From NCBI RefSeq assembly GCF_003668995.1, contig NZ_CP033068.1, positions 434,001 to 498,000 of the forward strand: DNA of 64,000 bases, in the 5' to 3' direction. The DNA is from Flavobacterium sp. 140616W15 (GTDB lineage Bacteria; Bacteroidota; Bacteroidia; Flavobacteriales; Flavobacteriaceae). A program made the position numbers and the translations under genes. Positions 34,492-44,276 of the stretch are shown here, one piece after another (the first letter of the stretch is position 1; each line of letters opens with the position of its first letter). The notes below the pieces were generated by a model. That model saw nothing but the letters and a program-made list of their open reading frames with translations, was not told the origin of the DNA and made no database searches.

Positions 34492-34965
34492 TTAACTTAG
34501 GTAACGGCGTATTATCCAAGACATTTTTTCGTGTTGTTCGAGTAATCCAGTTATAAAATCGGCAGAACCTATATCGTGATTTTCATTTTCAAATGCAGGA
34601 ATGTACTTTCTAAGTTCAACGATAACTTGTTCGTGATTTTCTAGTAATTCAGTTAGCATTTCTTTTTGAGAAGGGTATCTATTAGGGAATTCTTTTAATG
34701 TCGAATTACCAATAAATTCAGTCATAGTTCCGATTGTTTTTTCTCCAAGCAGATTAATTCTTTCGGCAACTTCATCGATAATTGTTTCTAAAACGCTGTA
34801 CTGGTCTTCAAATAATTTATGTAATTCCATAAAACTATTTCCAGATATGTTCCAGTGAAACTTTCTCGTTTTTACATACAAAATCATTTCATTTGATAGA
34901 ATTGAAGTTAAAATGTCGGCACTTTTCTTTAAATCTTTTGAGGATATTCCTATATGGGGTTTCAT
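34492..34965 (-). CDS. dps: Dps-family DNA-starvation/ferritin-like protein
   Basis: 157-residue dodecameric ferritin-like protein that oxidises and stores iron with peroxide and protects DNA. Family marks are KTRKFHWNISGNSFMELHKL (ferroxidase His), FEDQYSVLETIIDEVAERIN (ligand Asp and Glu) and the late helix with HEKMSWIIRRYLS. The N-terminal tail is short. It sits next to the stress-signalling cluster and a catalase a few kilobases away. Downstream it is followed by dispersed repeats and a terminator. Confidence 0.93.
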   Translation of the reverse strand: MKPHIGISSKDLKKSADILTSILSNEMILYVKTRKFHWNISGNSFMELHKLFEDQYSVLETIIDEVAERINLLGEKTIGTMTEFIGNSTLKEFPNRYPSQKEMLTELLENHEQVIVELRKYIPAFENENHDIGSADFITGLLEQHEKMSWIIRRYLS

Positions 34966-35125
34966 GTAAAATATTTTTTTAGGGCATTTTCCAAAGTTAA
35001 AACGATACTCGTTTTTTATTTTACATTATTTGTAATAAAAGTTATATGAATTCAATGTTTGGGTAGTCTCTTAATGGATCTAATATTGTAGTTTTGCCGC
35101 CAATTTAATTTTAAACCTAATTTGA

Positions 35126-37309
35126 ATGAAAAAACAACTACTTATTTTATTGCTTTTTATTACTTCTTTCGCATCCAAAGCCCAATCTTATATGGGTTAT
35201 TTTCATGATAATTATGCAGGTGTACAAAGTGTGCTTTTTAATCCTGCTTCTATAGCCGATTCTCGTTTTAAAACAGATGTTAATTTGTTTTCTATTAGCG
35301 GTTCGGTACAAAATGATTTGTATGGAGTTCGCCTTTTTGATGTTTATAAAGATGGATATGATTTTAATAGTCAGTCAAAAATAACGGCATCTAATGCAAA
35401 CAATGGTTTTGCGAATTTTGATATTATGGGACCTTCTTTTATGTTTAATATTGCGCCAAAGCATACCTTGGCAGTATTTACAAGAGCAAGATCTATAAGT
35501 AATGTCAGAAACGTTAACGGATATCTTGTAGATCAGGTTAAAGATGGTTTAGACCAATCAGGTAATTTTAATTTTAATGCAGGTGATGTAAATGGAGCTT
35601 CAAACACTTGGGCAGAATTAGGTGTTTCTTATGCTACTGTTTTGTATCAAAAAGACCAACACTTCTTAAAAGGAGGTTTAACAGCTAAGTATTTGCAAGG
35701 TGGTGTAAATGGATATGTTCATGCAAATGATGTTAGTGTTGCTTATGTTGAAAATGCTGCAAATCCTAAAGCAGGTGTTCTTGCTTCTACAGGAGAAATT
35801 ACAATAGGAGCAAGTCAAGATTTTGAAGCTAATTCAAAATATGATTTCGATGCTAACTCAAAAGGATTTGGATTTGATCTAGGACTTGTTTACGAATGGA
35901 GACCAGATTATGATAAATATGATCTAAGCAAAGCAAAACCGACAGATAATAATTTTAGAGATTTAAATAAGTATAAATTACGATTTGGATTATCTGTTAC
36001 AGACATTGGATCTATAAATTATAGAAACGCAAAACAAGATACGTACAATGTTACAGGAGTAGTTACGCAAGAGATGATTGATGATATAGGTAATATATAT
36101 GATTTTTTAAATGATAATTACAATAAAACATCAAGCACAAAAGGAAGAAAAACAAATTTACCTACAGCGATTCATGCTGATATAGATTGGAATATGTATA
36201 ACAAATTCTACCTTAATCTTAACGGAGACATTAATATGGTTAATGCGGATAAGGTTAATGCAGTTACTATTGCTAATAGAGTAAGTTTAACGCCTCGTTA
36301 CGAAAGCAGATGGTTTAGTTTTTACGTGCCAATGACTTGGATGGAATACAGCGGAATGCAAGTAGGTTCAGGAATTCGAGTAGGAGCTTTCTTTGTTGGA
36401 TCAGGTTCAGTGCTAACTAATTTGGTTTCAAAAGAATCAAAAGCAGCAGATTTTCACCTTGGAATGAAAATTCCAGTTTACCAAAAGAAATTTAAGGATA
36501 CCGATGAGGATGGAGTTATAGATAAAGATGATGCTTGCAGAAAAGTAGCAGGACCAGTAGAAAATAATGGTTGTCCTTGGCCAGATACAGATAAAGATGG
36601 TGTTTTTGATAAAGATGATGCTTGTCCTAATGTTGCGGGTCCAATAGAAAACAAAGGATGCCCTTGGAAAGATAGCGATGGAGATACCTTATTGGATAAT
36701 GTTGACGCTTGTCCAACAGTTGCAGGCCCAGTAGCGAATAAAGGATGCCCTTGGCCAGATACAGACGGAGATGGAGTTTTAGATAAAGATGATGCTTGTC
36801 CAACTGTTGCTGGATTAGCAGAGAATAAAGGTTGTCCAGTTCTAGATGCAGATAAAGATGGTATTCCAGATAATGAAGATGAATGCCCTTTACTTGCAGG
36901 ACCGATAGAGAATAAAGGTTGTCCTAAAGTTTCTAAAACTACATTAGAACAATTGAAGGTAGAAGCTAAGTCAATCTTCTTTGAAACAGGTAAAGCGACA
37001 TTAAGTGAAGCAAAAAAAGAAGAAACATCAAAAAGATTAGAAGCTATCAAAGAAATTTTGAAAAACTATCCAAATGCTAAGTTTGCAATTAACGGACATA
37101 CTGATAATGTAGGGAATCCTAAATTTAACCAAAAATTATCAGAAGCTAGAGCAAAAGCAGTTATGGATTTCTTAATTGCTAAAGGAGTAAATCCTGCTAA
37201 TTTAACTTCTCAAGGATTTGGAGCTTCAAAACCAGTTAAGTCAAATAAAACAGCAGCAGGAAGAGCTGAAAACAGAAGAACAGAAATTGTTTATCTAGGC
37301 AATTTGTAA
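35126..37309 (+). CDS. DUF5723 / TSP type 3 repeat / OmpA-domain outer-membrane protein
   Basis: 727 residues in three parts. After a signal peptide (ending FASKAQS) comes a DUF5723 barrel-like region (about 20-450; SYMGYFHDNYAGVQSVLFNP). Then come five calcium-binding thrombospondin type 3 repeats (about 455-605; DTDKDGVFDKDDACPNVAG and variants, each ending ENKGCPW). Last is a C-terminal OmpA peptidoglycan-binding domain (610-727; FAINGHTDNVGNPKFN with the D and R that bind diaminopimelate). It would link the outer membrane to the cell wall. It is a stand-alone gene with its own terminator, and such proteins are abundant in Flavobacteria. Confidence 0.93.
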   Translation: MKKQLLILLLFITSFASKAQSYMGYFHDNYAGVQSVLFNPASIADSRFKTDVNLFSISGSVQNDLYGVRLFDVYKDGYDFNSQSKITASNANNGFANFDIMGPSFMFNIAPKHTLAVFTRARSISNVRNVNGYLVDQVKDGLDQSGNFNFNAGDVNGASNTWAELGVSYATVLYQKDQHFLKGGLTAKYLQGGVNGYVHANDVSVAYVENAANPKAGVLASTGEITIGASQDFEANSKYDFDANSKGFGFDLGLVYEWRPDYDKYDLSKAKPTDNNFRDLNKYKLRFGLSVTDIGSINYRNAKQDTYNVTGVVTQEMIDDIGNIYDFLNDNYNKTSSTKGRKTNLPTAIHADIDWNMYNKFYLNLNGDINMVNADKVNAVTIANRVSLTPRYESRWFSFYVPMTWMEYSGMQVGSGIRVGAFFVGSGSVLTNLVSKESKAADFHLGMKIPVYQKKFKDTDEDGVIDKDDACRKVAGPVENNGCPWPDTDKDGVFDKDDACPNVAGPIENKGCPWKDSDGDTLLDNVDACPTVAGPVANKGCPWPDTDGDGVLDKDDACPTVAGLAENKGCPVLDADKDGIPDNEDECPLLAGPIENKGCPKVSKTTLEQLKVEAKSIFFETGKATLSEAKKEETSKRLEAIKEILKNYPNAKFAINGHTDNVGNPKFNQKLSEARAKAVMDFLIAKGVNPANLTSQGFGASKPVKSNKTAAGRAENRRTEIVYLGNL

Positions 37310-37327
37310 ACGAAGTGAATATAATAG

Positions 37328-37362
37328 TAAAAAGCCATTCTTAATTGAGTGGCTTTTTTTAT
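37328..37362 (+). terminator. Intrinsic terminator after the OmpA-type gene
   Basis: AAAAAGCCATTC and GAGTGGCTTTTT arms with one G-U pair and a short loop, followed by seven T. Confidence 0.8.
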
Positions 37363-37421
37363 TTTTGCATACTTTCTAAAAAGAATTATTTATTATGAAT
37401 TAGAAGGCTAAAAAAACAAGC

Positions 37422-38246
37422 ATGACAACACAACAACTACACGAACAAATTCTTTTAAAAAAATCATTTTTATGCATCGGTTTAGATGTTGATTTAACTA
37501 AAATTCCAGAACATCTTTTAGAAACAGAAGATCCTATTTTTGAATTTAATAAAGTTATAATCGACGCAACACACGATCTGGCTATTGCTTACAAACCCAA
37601 TACTGCTTTTTATGAAGCCTACGGAATAAAGGGATGGTTGTCGTTGCAAAAAACAATCAACTATATAAATGAGAAGCATCCAGATATTTTTACAATTGCA
37701 GATGCTAAACGTGGTGATATCGGAAATACATCAAGTATGTATGCCAAAGCTTTTTTTGAAGATTTAAATTTTGATAGTGTTACAGTTGCACCATATATGG
37801 GAAAAGACTCAGTTGAGCCTTTCTTGGCATTCGAAAACAAGCACACCATAATGTTAGCGTTAACATCTAATGAAGGCGCATTCGATTTTCAGACCTTAAT
37901 TACTAACGGAACAGAATTATACAAACAAGTTCTAGAAACTTCTAAAACATGGAAGAATAGCGAGAACTTAATGTATGTGGTAGGAGCTACCAAAGCCGAA
38001 TATTTTACCGAAATCCGTAAGATTGTTCCAGATAGCTTTTTGCTAGTTCCGGGAGTAGGTGCACAAGGTGGAAGCCTATCAGAAGTATGTAAATACGGAA
38101 TGAACGATAAAATAGGATTGCTTATTAATTCGTCTCGTGCCATTATCTACGCATCAAAAGGGACAGACTTTGCAGAGAAAGCAAGAGAAGAAGCTCTAAA
38201 AATGCAACAAGAAATGGAAGAGATTATGAGTAGTAAAAAAGTTTAA
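37422..38246 (+). CDS. pyrF: Orotidine 5'-phosphate decarboxylase
   Basis: Last step of UMP synthesis: decarboxylates OMP to UMP. It has 274 residues, the longer type 2 bacterial form. Seen are [12 protein letters not shown] near the start, the lysine/aspartate active-site strand [14 protein letters not shown], the phosphate-binding stretch [14 protein letters not shown], and [11 protein letters not shown] near the end. The start at 37422 ([10 protein letters not shown]) fits family lengths. In Flavobacteria I know pyrF as a close neighbour of prfA; here about 11.6 kb of other genes lie between them. Confidence 0.95.
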   Translation: MTTQQLHEQILLKKSFLCIGLDVDLTKIPEHLLETEDPIFEFNKVIIDATHDLAIAYKPNTAFYEAYGIKGWLSLQKTINYINEKHPDIFTIADAKRGDIGNTSSMYAKAFFEDLNFDSVTVAPYMGKDSVEPFLAFENKHTIMLALTSNEGAFDFQTLITNGTELYKQVLETSKTWKNSENLMYVVGATKAEYFTEIRKIVPDSFLLVPGVGAQGGSLSEVCKYGMNDKIGLLINSSRAIIYASKGTDFAEKAREEALKMQQEMEEIMSSKKV

Positions 38247-38428
38247 AGGTTCAGGTTTCAAGTTGTTATGCACCTAAAAAAATACTGCAAATATTGGCAA
38301 CCTCGATACGCAAAGAGCATAAAGCTTAGCGAACTTTGCGGTTAAACCTGAAACCTGAAACTAAAAAAACTTGAAACTTGAAACCAGGTAAATCTGAAAC
38401 CTTAATTTTTTTAACAAAAAATCTCCTT

Positions 38429-39226
38429 TTGAAACAATTAATCGATCAAATCGGTACTTCGCATTCTTTTGAAACTGCTCCAAAAAGAATTATCTCACTT
38501 GTTCCTTCGCAAACCGAATTGCTTTATGATTTAGGACTCGAAGATAGTATTGTTGGAATAACGAAGTTTTGTGTACATCCGTATCACTTAAAATCAACTA
38601 AGAAAATGGTTGGTGGAACAAAAAAAGTGCATTACGAGAAAATCCGATTACTGAATCCAGATATTATCATTTGTAATAAAGAAGAAAATACAAAGGAAAT
38701 TGTAGATCAACTATCAGAGATATGTCCAGTTTGGGTAACTAATATTTTAACTATCGAAGATAATTTCCAGATGATTACCGATTTTGGGCAATTGTTTAAT
38801 CGTAGAACCGAAGCACAAAAATGGAATGATAAATTGGCTTTTGGATTGCAAGATTTTAAAATCTACATAAAAGACAAGCCATTTAAAAAAGCCGCTTATT
38901 TTATCTGGAAGAACCCTTTTATGGTAGCAGGTTCGGATAATTATATAAACGAGTTGCTAAAACTGAATCATTTTACAAATATATATTCGGATAAAGGACG
39001 CTATCCCGAAATAGAACTTAAGAAAATGCGCTTAGAGGGCGATCCAGATGTCGTTTTGTTATCCTCAGAACCGTATCCGTTTAAAGAAGAAGACGCATTC
39101 GAGATTGGACGATTTACGCATCATGCCAAAACTGTTTTTGTAGATGGAGAGATGTTTTCGTGGTATGGAACCCGATTGCTAAAAGCATTCTCTTATTTTA
39201 AGCAAATGCACGAGCGCTTGCAATAA
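38429..39226 (+). CDS. Helical-backbone metal receptor (BtuF/Peripla_BP_2-like) without signal peptide
   Basis: 265 residues from a TTG start at 38429 (MKQLIDQIGTSHSFETAP). The longer open frame to 38378 translates repeat-derived sequence and is rejected. The protein has the class III binding-protein fold: RIISLVPSQTELLYDLGLED, GITKFCVHPYHLKS, a central helix, and DPDVVLLSSEPYPF. This is the family that carries cobalamin or ferric siderophores to ABC importers. It lacks both a signal peptide and a lipobox, and no ABC genes are adjacent, so it may act in the cytoplasm. This unsecreted form is frequent in Flavobacteria. Function uncertain. Confidence 0.82.
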   Translation: MKQLIDQIGTSHSFETAPKRIISLVPSQTELLYDLGLEDSIVGITKFCVHPYHLKSTKKMVGGTKKVHYEKIRLLNPDIIICNKEENTKEIVDQLSEICPVWVTNILTIEDNFQMITDFGQLFNRRTEAQKWNDKLAFGLQDFKIYIKDKPFKKAAYFIWKNPFMVAGSDNYINELLKLNHFTNIYSDKGRYPEIELKKMRLEGDPDVVLLSSEPYPFKEEDAFEIGRFTHHAKTVFVDGEMFSWYGTRLLKAFSYFKQMHERLQ

Positions 39227-39319
39227 TTTACTTTTAAAATTTATATTTAAATAAAGAATTCCTAACACTTCAATAGGAAGCGAGATTTTGTATGCTTTTA
39301 AAATAATGCATAAAAAAAG

Positions 39320-39341
39320 CCGGCATCTAACCAAGATGCCG
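39320..39341. terminator. Hairpin after the metal-receptor gene
   Basis: CGGCATCT and AGATGCCG arms with a short loop, preceded by seven A. The T run on the plus strand is weak, so termination is only likely. The rest of the gap to the catalase promoter holds no gene. Confidence 0.55.
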
Positions 39342-39553
39342 ACAATCATTTAACTAACCAAAACCAAAATAATAAATAACCAGTTTATTACATTGCAAAG
39401 ATCAGACATAAGCCAACGTTATGCTGTTAAGGTTTTGTTATTACTTTGTTGTACATAAGTTAACTTTTTTTGATTACTTTTAGGTATGTATAAAATATAG
39501 TAATTTAATACTATTGAATAGCATATAGCTATCGGAATATAAAAACAATCAAT

Positions 39554-39584
39554 TTTGTTTATAACTACAAGTACGTTACCTTTG
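39554..39584 (+). promoter_or_regulatory. Bacteroidota-type promoter of the catalase gene
   Basis: TTTG (39554-39557), exactly 19 bases, TACCTTTG (39577-39584). This is a full match to the consensus, 26 bases before the ATG, so the 5' leader is short. I could not place an OxyR site. Confidence 0.8.
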
Positions 39585-39610
39585 AATATAATCATTAAAA
39601 TTTGTTACTT

Positions 39611-41104
39611 ATGGAATCGAAAGACAAACTTACCACGGCAACAGGAACGCCTGTACCAGACAATCAAAACATAATGACTGCAGGACCACGTGGTCCGGTA
39701 TTATTGCAAGATTTTTGGTTTTTAGAGAAAATGGCACATTTTGACCGAGAGGTAATTCCTGAGAGAAGAATGCATGCTAAAGGATCTGCTGCATACGGAA
39801 CATTTACCGTAACTCATGATATTACTCAATATACTAAAGCCGATATCTTTTCTGAAATAGGAAAAAAAACAGACATGTTTGTTCGTTTTTCAACTGTAGC
39901 AGGTGAAAGAGGTGCGGCAGATGCAGAAAGAGATATTCGTGGTTTTGCCATGAAGTTCTATACTAATCAAGGAAATTGGGATTTAGTAGGAAACAATACT
40001 CCTGTATTCTTTTTCCGTGATCCGATGAAATTTCCTGACTTAAATCACGCAGTAAAACGTGATCCACAAACAAATTTAAGAAGTGCCGATAACAATTGGG
40101 ATTTCTGGACATTATTGCCTGAAGCATTGCATCAAGTAACAATTGTAATGAGTGATAGAGGTATTCCTAAATCATATCGTCAAATGCACGGATTCGGAAG
40201 CCATACCTTTAGTTTTATCAATGATAAAAATGAAAGACATTGGGTTAAATTTCACTTTGTAACACAACAAGGAATTGAAAACCTATCCGATGAAGAAGCG
40301 GCAAAACTAGTTGGAAACGACAGAGAAAGCCACCAAAGAGATTTGTTTGAAGCTATCGAAAGAAAAGATTTTCCAAAATGGAAATTATCTGTGCAAATCA
40401 TGACCGAGGAGCAAGCTAAAACGTATAAATACCACCCATTCGACTTAACAAAAGTTTGGTTAAAAGGAGATTTTCCACTTATCCCAGTTGGAGAATTTGA
40501 ATTAAACAGAAATCCAGATAACTATTTTGCCGAAGTAGAGCAAGCAGCCTTTAATCCTGCGAATATAGTTCCCGGAATCGGATATTCGCCAGATAAAATG
40601 TTACAAGCTCGTTTGTTTTCTTATGGTGATGCTCACCGTTATCGTTTAGGGGTAAATAATGCACAGATTCCTGTTAATGCAGCCAAATGTCCAGTGAATA
40701 GTTTCCACCGTGATGGCGCTATGCGTGTAGATGGAAATTACGGAAGTAAAAAACATTATGAGCCTAATAGTTTCGGTAAATGGCAGGAACAACCAGAATA
40801 CAAAGAACCGCCATTGTCAATTCATGGAGATGCATACGCTCATAATTTTAGAGAAGATGATAATGATTATTTCTCTCAACCAGGAAAGTTATTCCGCTTA
40901 ATGACCGACGATAAAAAACAGTTTTTGTTTAAAAACACAGCGGCACAAGTAGGAGGAGCACAAAAGTTTATACAAGTAAGACACATTCGTAACTGCTTTA
41001 AAGCCGATCCAGCTTATGGAGAAGGTGTAGCAAACGCATTAGGAATGACAATGGATGAAGTAAATAACTTTAGTGATCCAAGATTGTTGATAGAAGTGAG
41101 ATAA
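39611..41104 (+). CDS. katA: Catalase (clade 3-type, haem)
   Basis: 497-residue small-subunit catalase that breaks down hydrogen peroxide. The ATG at 39611 ([15 protein letters not shown]) lies 9 bases inside a frame that could also begin with TTG, and the ATG fits the family and promoter spacing. Active-site residues are H55 ([13 protein letters not shown]), the Asn of [12 protein letters not shown], and the haem-ligand Y338 ([12 protein letters not shown]). The protein ends shortly after the catalase core, without the flavodoxin-like tail of large catalases. With dps it forms an oxidative-stress set around this part of the window. Confidence 0.95.
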   Translation: MESKDKLTTATGTPVPDNQNIMTAGPRGPVLLQDFWFLEKMAHFDREVIPERRMHAKGSAAYGTFTVTHDITQYTKADIFSEIGKKTDMFVRFSTVAGERGAADAERDIRGFAMKFYTNQGNWDLVGNNTPVFFFRDPMKFPDLNHAVKRDPQTNLRSADNNWDFWTLLPEALHQVTIVMSDRGIPKSYRQMHGFGSHTFSFINDKNERHWVKFHFVTQQGIENLSDEEAAKLVGNDRESHQRDLFEAIERKDFPKWKLSVQIMTEEQAKTYKYHPFDLTKVWLKGDFPLIPVGEFELNRNPDNYFAEVEQAAFNPANIVPGIGYSPDKMLQARLFSYGDAHRYRLGVNNAQIPVNAAKCPVNSFHRDGAMRVDGNYGSKKHYEPNSFGKWQEQPEYKEPPLSIHGDAYAHNFREDDNDYFSQPGKLFRLMTDDKKQFLFKNTAAQVGGAQKFIQVRHIRNCFKADPAYGEGVANALGMTMDEVNNFSDPRLLIEVR

Positions 41105-42423
41105 TTTTTTTTTAGAGTTGCAGAGGCTTAAAGGTTCAAAGCTACAAAGGTTCTGAGTTGCTGAGGTTCTAAGGTTCTGAGTTTTTTTAGACTTAAAGAA
41201 AGACACAAAACTTGCATAAAACAAAACCCGACAGTTTTTTAAAATCTGTCGGGTTTATTTTTTTGATGATTCAAAAAAAGGGAATAGTATGAAATCTGCC
41301 GAATCTGCTAAATCTGCGAGCTAAAAAATAGGTTCAGAGCGACAAAGCGACAAAGGCTCAAAGTTGCAAAGGCTCAAAGGTTCTGAGTTGCAAAGCGATA
41401 AAGGGCTAAGCTTCTAAGATCTTGAAACCTGAAACTTGAAACAATTTTAAATCTGCGAGCTAAAAAAATAGGTTCAAAGCGACAAAGGCTCAAAGTTGCA
41501 AAGGCTCAAAGGTTCTGAGTTGCAAAGCGATAAAGGGCTAAGCTTCTAAGATCTTGAAACTTGAAACTTGAAACAATTTTAAATCTGCGAGCTAAAAAAA
41601 TAGGTTCAGAGCTACAAAGGTTAAAGCGACAAAGGTTCAAAGTTGCAAAGGCTCAAAGGTTCTGAGTTTTTTTAGACTTGAAGAAAGACACAAAACTTGC
41701 ATAAAACAAAACCCGGCAGTTATTTAAAATCTGTCGGGTTTATTTTTTATGATGATTCAAAAAAAGGAAGCAATATGAAATCTGCTGAATCTGCTAAATC
41801 TGCGAGCTAAAAAAATAGGTTCTGAGTTGCAAAGCGACAAAGGTTCAGAGCTGCAAAGGCTCAAAGTTGCAAAGGCTCAAAGGTTCTGAGTTGCAAAGCG
41901 ATAAAGGGCTAAGCTTCTAAGATCTTGAAACCTGAAACTTGAAACAATTTTAAATCTGCGTGCTAAAAAAATAGGTTCAAAGCGACAAAGGTTCTGAGTT
42001 GCAAAGCGATAAAGGGCTAAGCTTCTAAGATCTTGAAACCTGAAACTTGAAACTTTTTTAGATCTGCGAGCTAAAAAAATAGGTTCAGAGCTACAAAGGT
42101 TCTGAGTTGCTGAGATCCTAAGGTTCTAAGTTTTTTTTTAGACTTAAAGAAAAGGTTCAAAATTTGCATAAAATAAAACCCGACAGTTATTTAAAATCTG
42201 TCGGGTTTATTTTTTTGATGATTCAAAAAAAGGAAGCAGTATGAAATCTGCCGAATCTGCTAAATCTGCGAGCTAAAAAAATAGGTTCTGAGTTGCAAAG
42301 CGACAAAGGCGCTGAGGTTCTAAGATATTCAAACTTGAAACTTGAAACTTTTTTAAATCTGCGAGCTAAAATAACTTCAAAAATTAAAAACTCAGAACCT
42401 TAGAACCTTAGCGACTTAGGGAT
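41105..42423. repeat. 1.3-kb intergenic repeat array with three terminator copies
   Basis: No gene. Built from short degenerate units: AAATCTGCGAGCTAAAAAA followed by TAGGTTC (about eight copies between 41.31 and 42.37 kb), GTTGCAAAGGCTCAAAGG and CTTCTAAGATCTTGAAAC. The hairpin CCCGACAG-loop-CTGTCGGG occurs near 41.23, 41.71 (written CCCGGCAG) and 42.18 kb, each with the same left flank (ACTTGCATAAAACAAAACC-type), giving a larger period of about 470-490 bases. The purU end of the region carries the units in opposite orientation. Confidence 0.88.
41223..41257 (+). terminator. Intrinsic terminator of the catalase gene (first of three copies)
   Basis: AAAACCCGACAG and CTGTCGGGTTT arms around an AT loop, then a T-rich tail, 120 bases after the stop. 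It was amplified with its surroundings in the array downstream. Confidence 0.75.
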
Positions 42424-43278
42424 TTAAGAAAAAACGACCGTTTTATTGCTATAAACCATTGTTTTGCGCTCGGCATGTAGTTTTATAGCTCTAGCCAGTA
42501 CGATACGTTCTAGGTCGCGTCCTTTCATGATAAAATCATCTACCGAATGGATGTGCGAAACACGAGCGATATCTTGTTCTATAATCGGGCCTTCATCTAG
42601 TTCTTCGGTTACATAATGGCTTGTTGCTCCAATAATTTTCACTCCTCTTTTAAAAGCCGAATGGTACGGTTTAGCTCCCGGAAATGCAGGTAAAAAAGAG
42701 TGATGGATATTTATGATTTTGTTTTTGTAAAGATCAATTAACCCAGGAGTGATAATTTGCATATAGCGTGCTAATACAATAAAGTTGATATCATATTTTT
42801 TTAGCAATGCGAGTTGTTGCTTTTCCCCCTCTTCTTTAGTGTCTTTGGTAAACGGAACAAAGTGAAACGGAATATCAAAACGTTCAGCAATCGCTCTTAA
42901 ATCATTATGGTTACTAATGATTACAGGGATTTCAACACCTAATTCATCAGCACTATAGCGTCCAAGAATATCAAATAAACAATGGTCATATTTAGAAACA
43001 AACAATGCCATTTTAGGCTTTTGCTCCTGATTGTATAATTCCCATGACATCTCAAAGTTGGATGCAATAGAGTCCTTGAAATCTGTTTTTATATCCTCAA
43101 TGGCAATGCTTCGATTGGTTAATTCGCATTCGAGTCGCATAAAAAACACATTTTGCTCCACATCAACATGCTGGTCAATGTAGGTAATGTTTCCTTCCAC
43201 TTTCAGAATAAAATTAGTCACAGCAGCAATAATACCTTTTTGGTCTTTGCAGTGAATGAGAAAAGTTATTTTTTGCAT
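42424..43278 (-). CDS. purU: Formyltetrahydrofolate deformylase
   Basis: Hydrolyses 10-formyl-THF to formate and THF, balancing one-carbon pools and feeding formate to purine synthesis. 284 residues: an N-terminal ACT regulatory domain (MQKITFLIHCKDQKGIIAAV, 1-85) and a formyltransferase-type catalytic domain with NIHHSFLPAFPGAKPYHSAF and the catalytic Asp in ATSHYVTEELDEGPI. It converges on the catalase across the repeat array. The next gene upstream on the same strand encodes a DUF4197 protein 41 bases away, so they may share a transcript. Confidence 0.95.
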   Translation of the reverse strand: MQKITFLIHCKDQKGIIAAVTNFILKVEGNITYIDQHVDVEQNVFFMRLECELTNRSIAIEDIKTDFKDSIASNFEMSWELYNQEQKPKMALFVSKYDHCLFDILGRYSADELGVEIPVIISNHNDLRAIAERFDIPFHFVPFTKDTKEEGEKQQLALLKKYDINFIVLARYMQIITPGLIDLYKNKIINIHHSFLPAFPGAKPYHSAFKRGVKIIGATSHYVTEELDEGPIIEQDIARVSHIHSVDDFIMKGRDLERIVLARAIKLHAERKTMVYSNKTVVFS

Positions 43279-43319
43279 TGTAGTTTTTTGGTTAGTCGGT
43301 TAGCTGTTTATTTGTTAGA

Positions 43320-44039
43320 TTACTTTTTATCTTGCATCGCAAATACTTTTTTCAATAAAGGAGAAGTTCTTGCGTTAATATCAGTTCTAATTGTTTTTTC
43401 TTCTACAGCAATCATTTTAAAAACACCAGCAAGAGCTTGTTTAGTGGTGTAATCGGTCAAGTCAGTATTCACCTTTTTTACAAGCGGAAGACTATTGTAT
43501 TTAGTAATAATATTTGACCAGATTTCATCTGCACCAACTTTACTAAAAGATTCTTTAATAACAGGATTAAATTTGCTGTATAATGAAGTAGTAGTACTAG
43601 ATTCTAAATAGGTAGTTGCTGCGTTTTCGTTACCTAATAAAATAGATTTAGCATCATTAATCGACATGTTTTTTACAGCCGAAACAAATATCGGTGTCGC
43701 TTCTTTTACAGCATCTTCGGCAGCGCGATTCAATACCTTAATTCCTTCGTCTGCAAGAGATCCAAGACCGAATTTTCGTAAAGTAGCATCTACTTTTTGT
43801 AATTCCTCAGGCATTAGAATTTTTACAGCTTCATTTTTATAAAAACCATCAGTAGCCGTTAATTTTGTTACTTGTTTCGCTATTCCTTTGTCTAGAGCTT
43901 CTTTCAATCCCGAAGCAATATCAACACGGCCAAGGCCAGATAATTTTGAAGATAATTGAGGTAATTTGTTTAGCGTTTCTTGCACTTGTGCATAAGATGT
44001 AATAGAAAATGCAAGTGTTAAAAGTAAAATCTTTTTCAT
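43320..44039 (-). CDS. DUF4197 exported protein
   Basis: 239 residues with a signal peptide (MKKILLLTLAFSITSYAQV) and the DUF4197 all-helical domain: SGLKEALDKGIAKQVTKLTA, GFYKNEAVKILMPEELQKVD and a closing YTTKQALAGVFKMIAVEEK. Family members are periplasmic or outer-membrane-associated proteins of unknown function with a fully helical fold. It lies directly upstream of purU on the same strand; the association is probably only positional. Confidence 0.9.
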   Translation of the reverse strand: MKKILLLTLAFSITSYAQVQETLNKLPQLSSKLSGLGRVDIASGLKEALDKGIAKQVTKLTATDGFYKNEAVKILMPEELQKVDATLRKFGLGSLADEGIKVLNRAAEDAVKEATPIFVSAVKNMSINDAKSILLGNENAATTYLESSTTTSLYSKFNPVIKESFSKVGADEIWSNIITKYNSLPLVKKVNTDLTDYTTKQALAGVFKMIAVEEKTIRTDINARTSPLLKKVFAMQDKK

Positions 44040-44139
44040 TAAATAGTAATTTTATAAGTTTCAAAAATACTACTTATTCAAAAACAAAGCCACAATTTTA
44101 TTTTAGGAGCAGAAACATTTTGTTTTATTACTAACAATG

Positions 44140-44215
44140 TTCCCGCTGTACACTAAATCCGCACCCCAAAAAAGTGCGGGATATCGTTTCCATCGGGGCT
44201 AGGCTAGGAAAGATG
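44140..44215. repeat. Dispersed intergenic repeat with GTTTCCATC core
   Basis: CCGCACCCCAAAAAAGTGCGG hairpin-like segment followed by GATATCGTTTCCATCGGGGC and TAGGCTAGGAAAG. The core is the reverse complement of the AGCCCTGATGGAAACGACATC stretch at about 11.21-11.24 kb, so both are copies of one element. Confidence 0.6.
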
Positions 44216-44276
44216 GTTTTGTATCAGGAGAGTTAACTGTAATGTAAAAACAACTAGAGGCTAAAGGTAATATTGG

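Noticed and set aside
36478..37050. 190-codon minus-strand frame opposite the OmpA-type gene
   Set aside because: Shadow of the calcium-repeat region: its GQASSLSKTPS repeats mirror the DKDGV repeats of the real gene.
41039..41224. 61-codon minus-strand frame at the end of the catalase gene
   Set aside because: Made of the AAAGGTTCTGAG-type repeat and the catalase 3' end.
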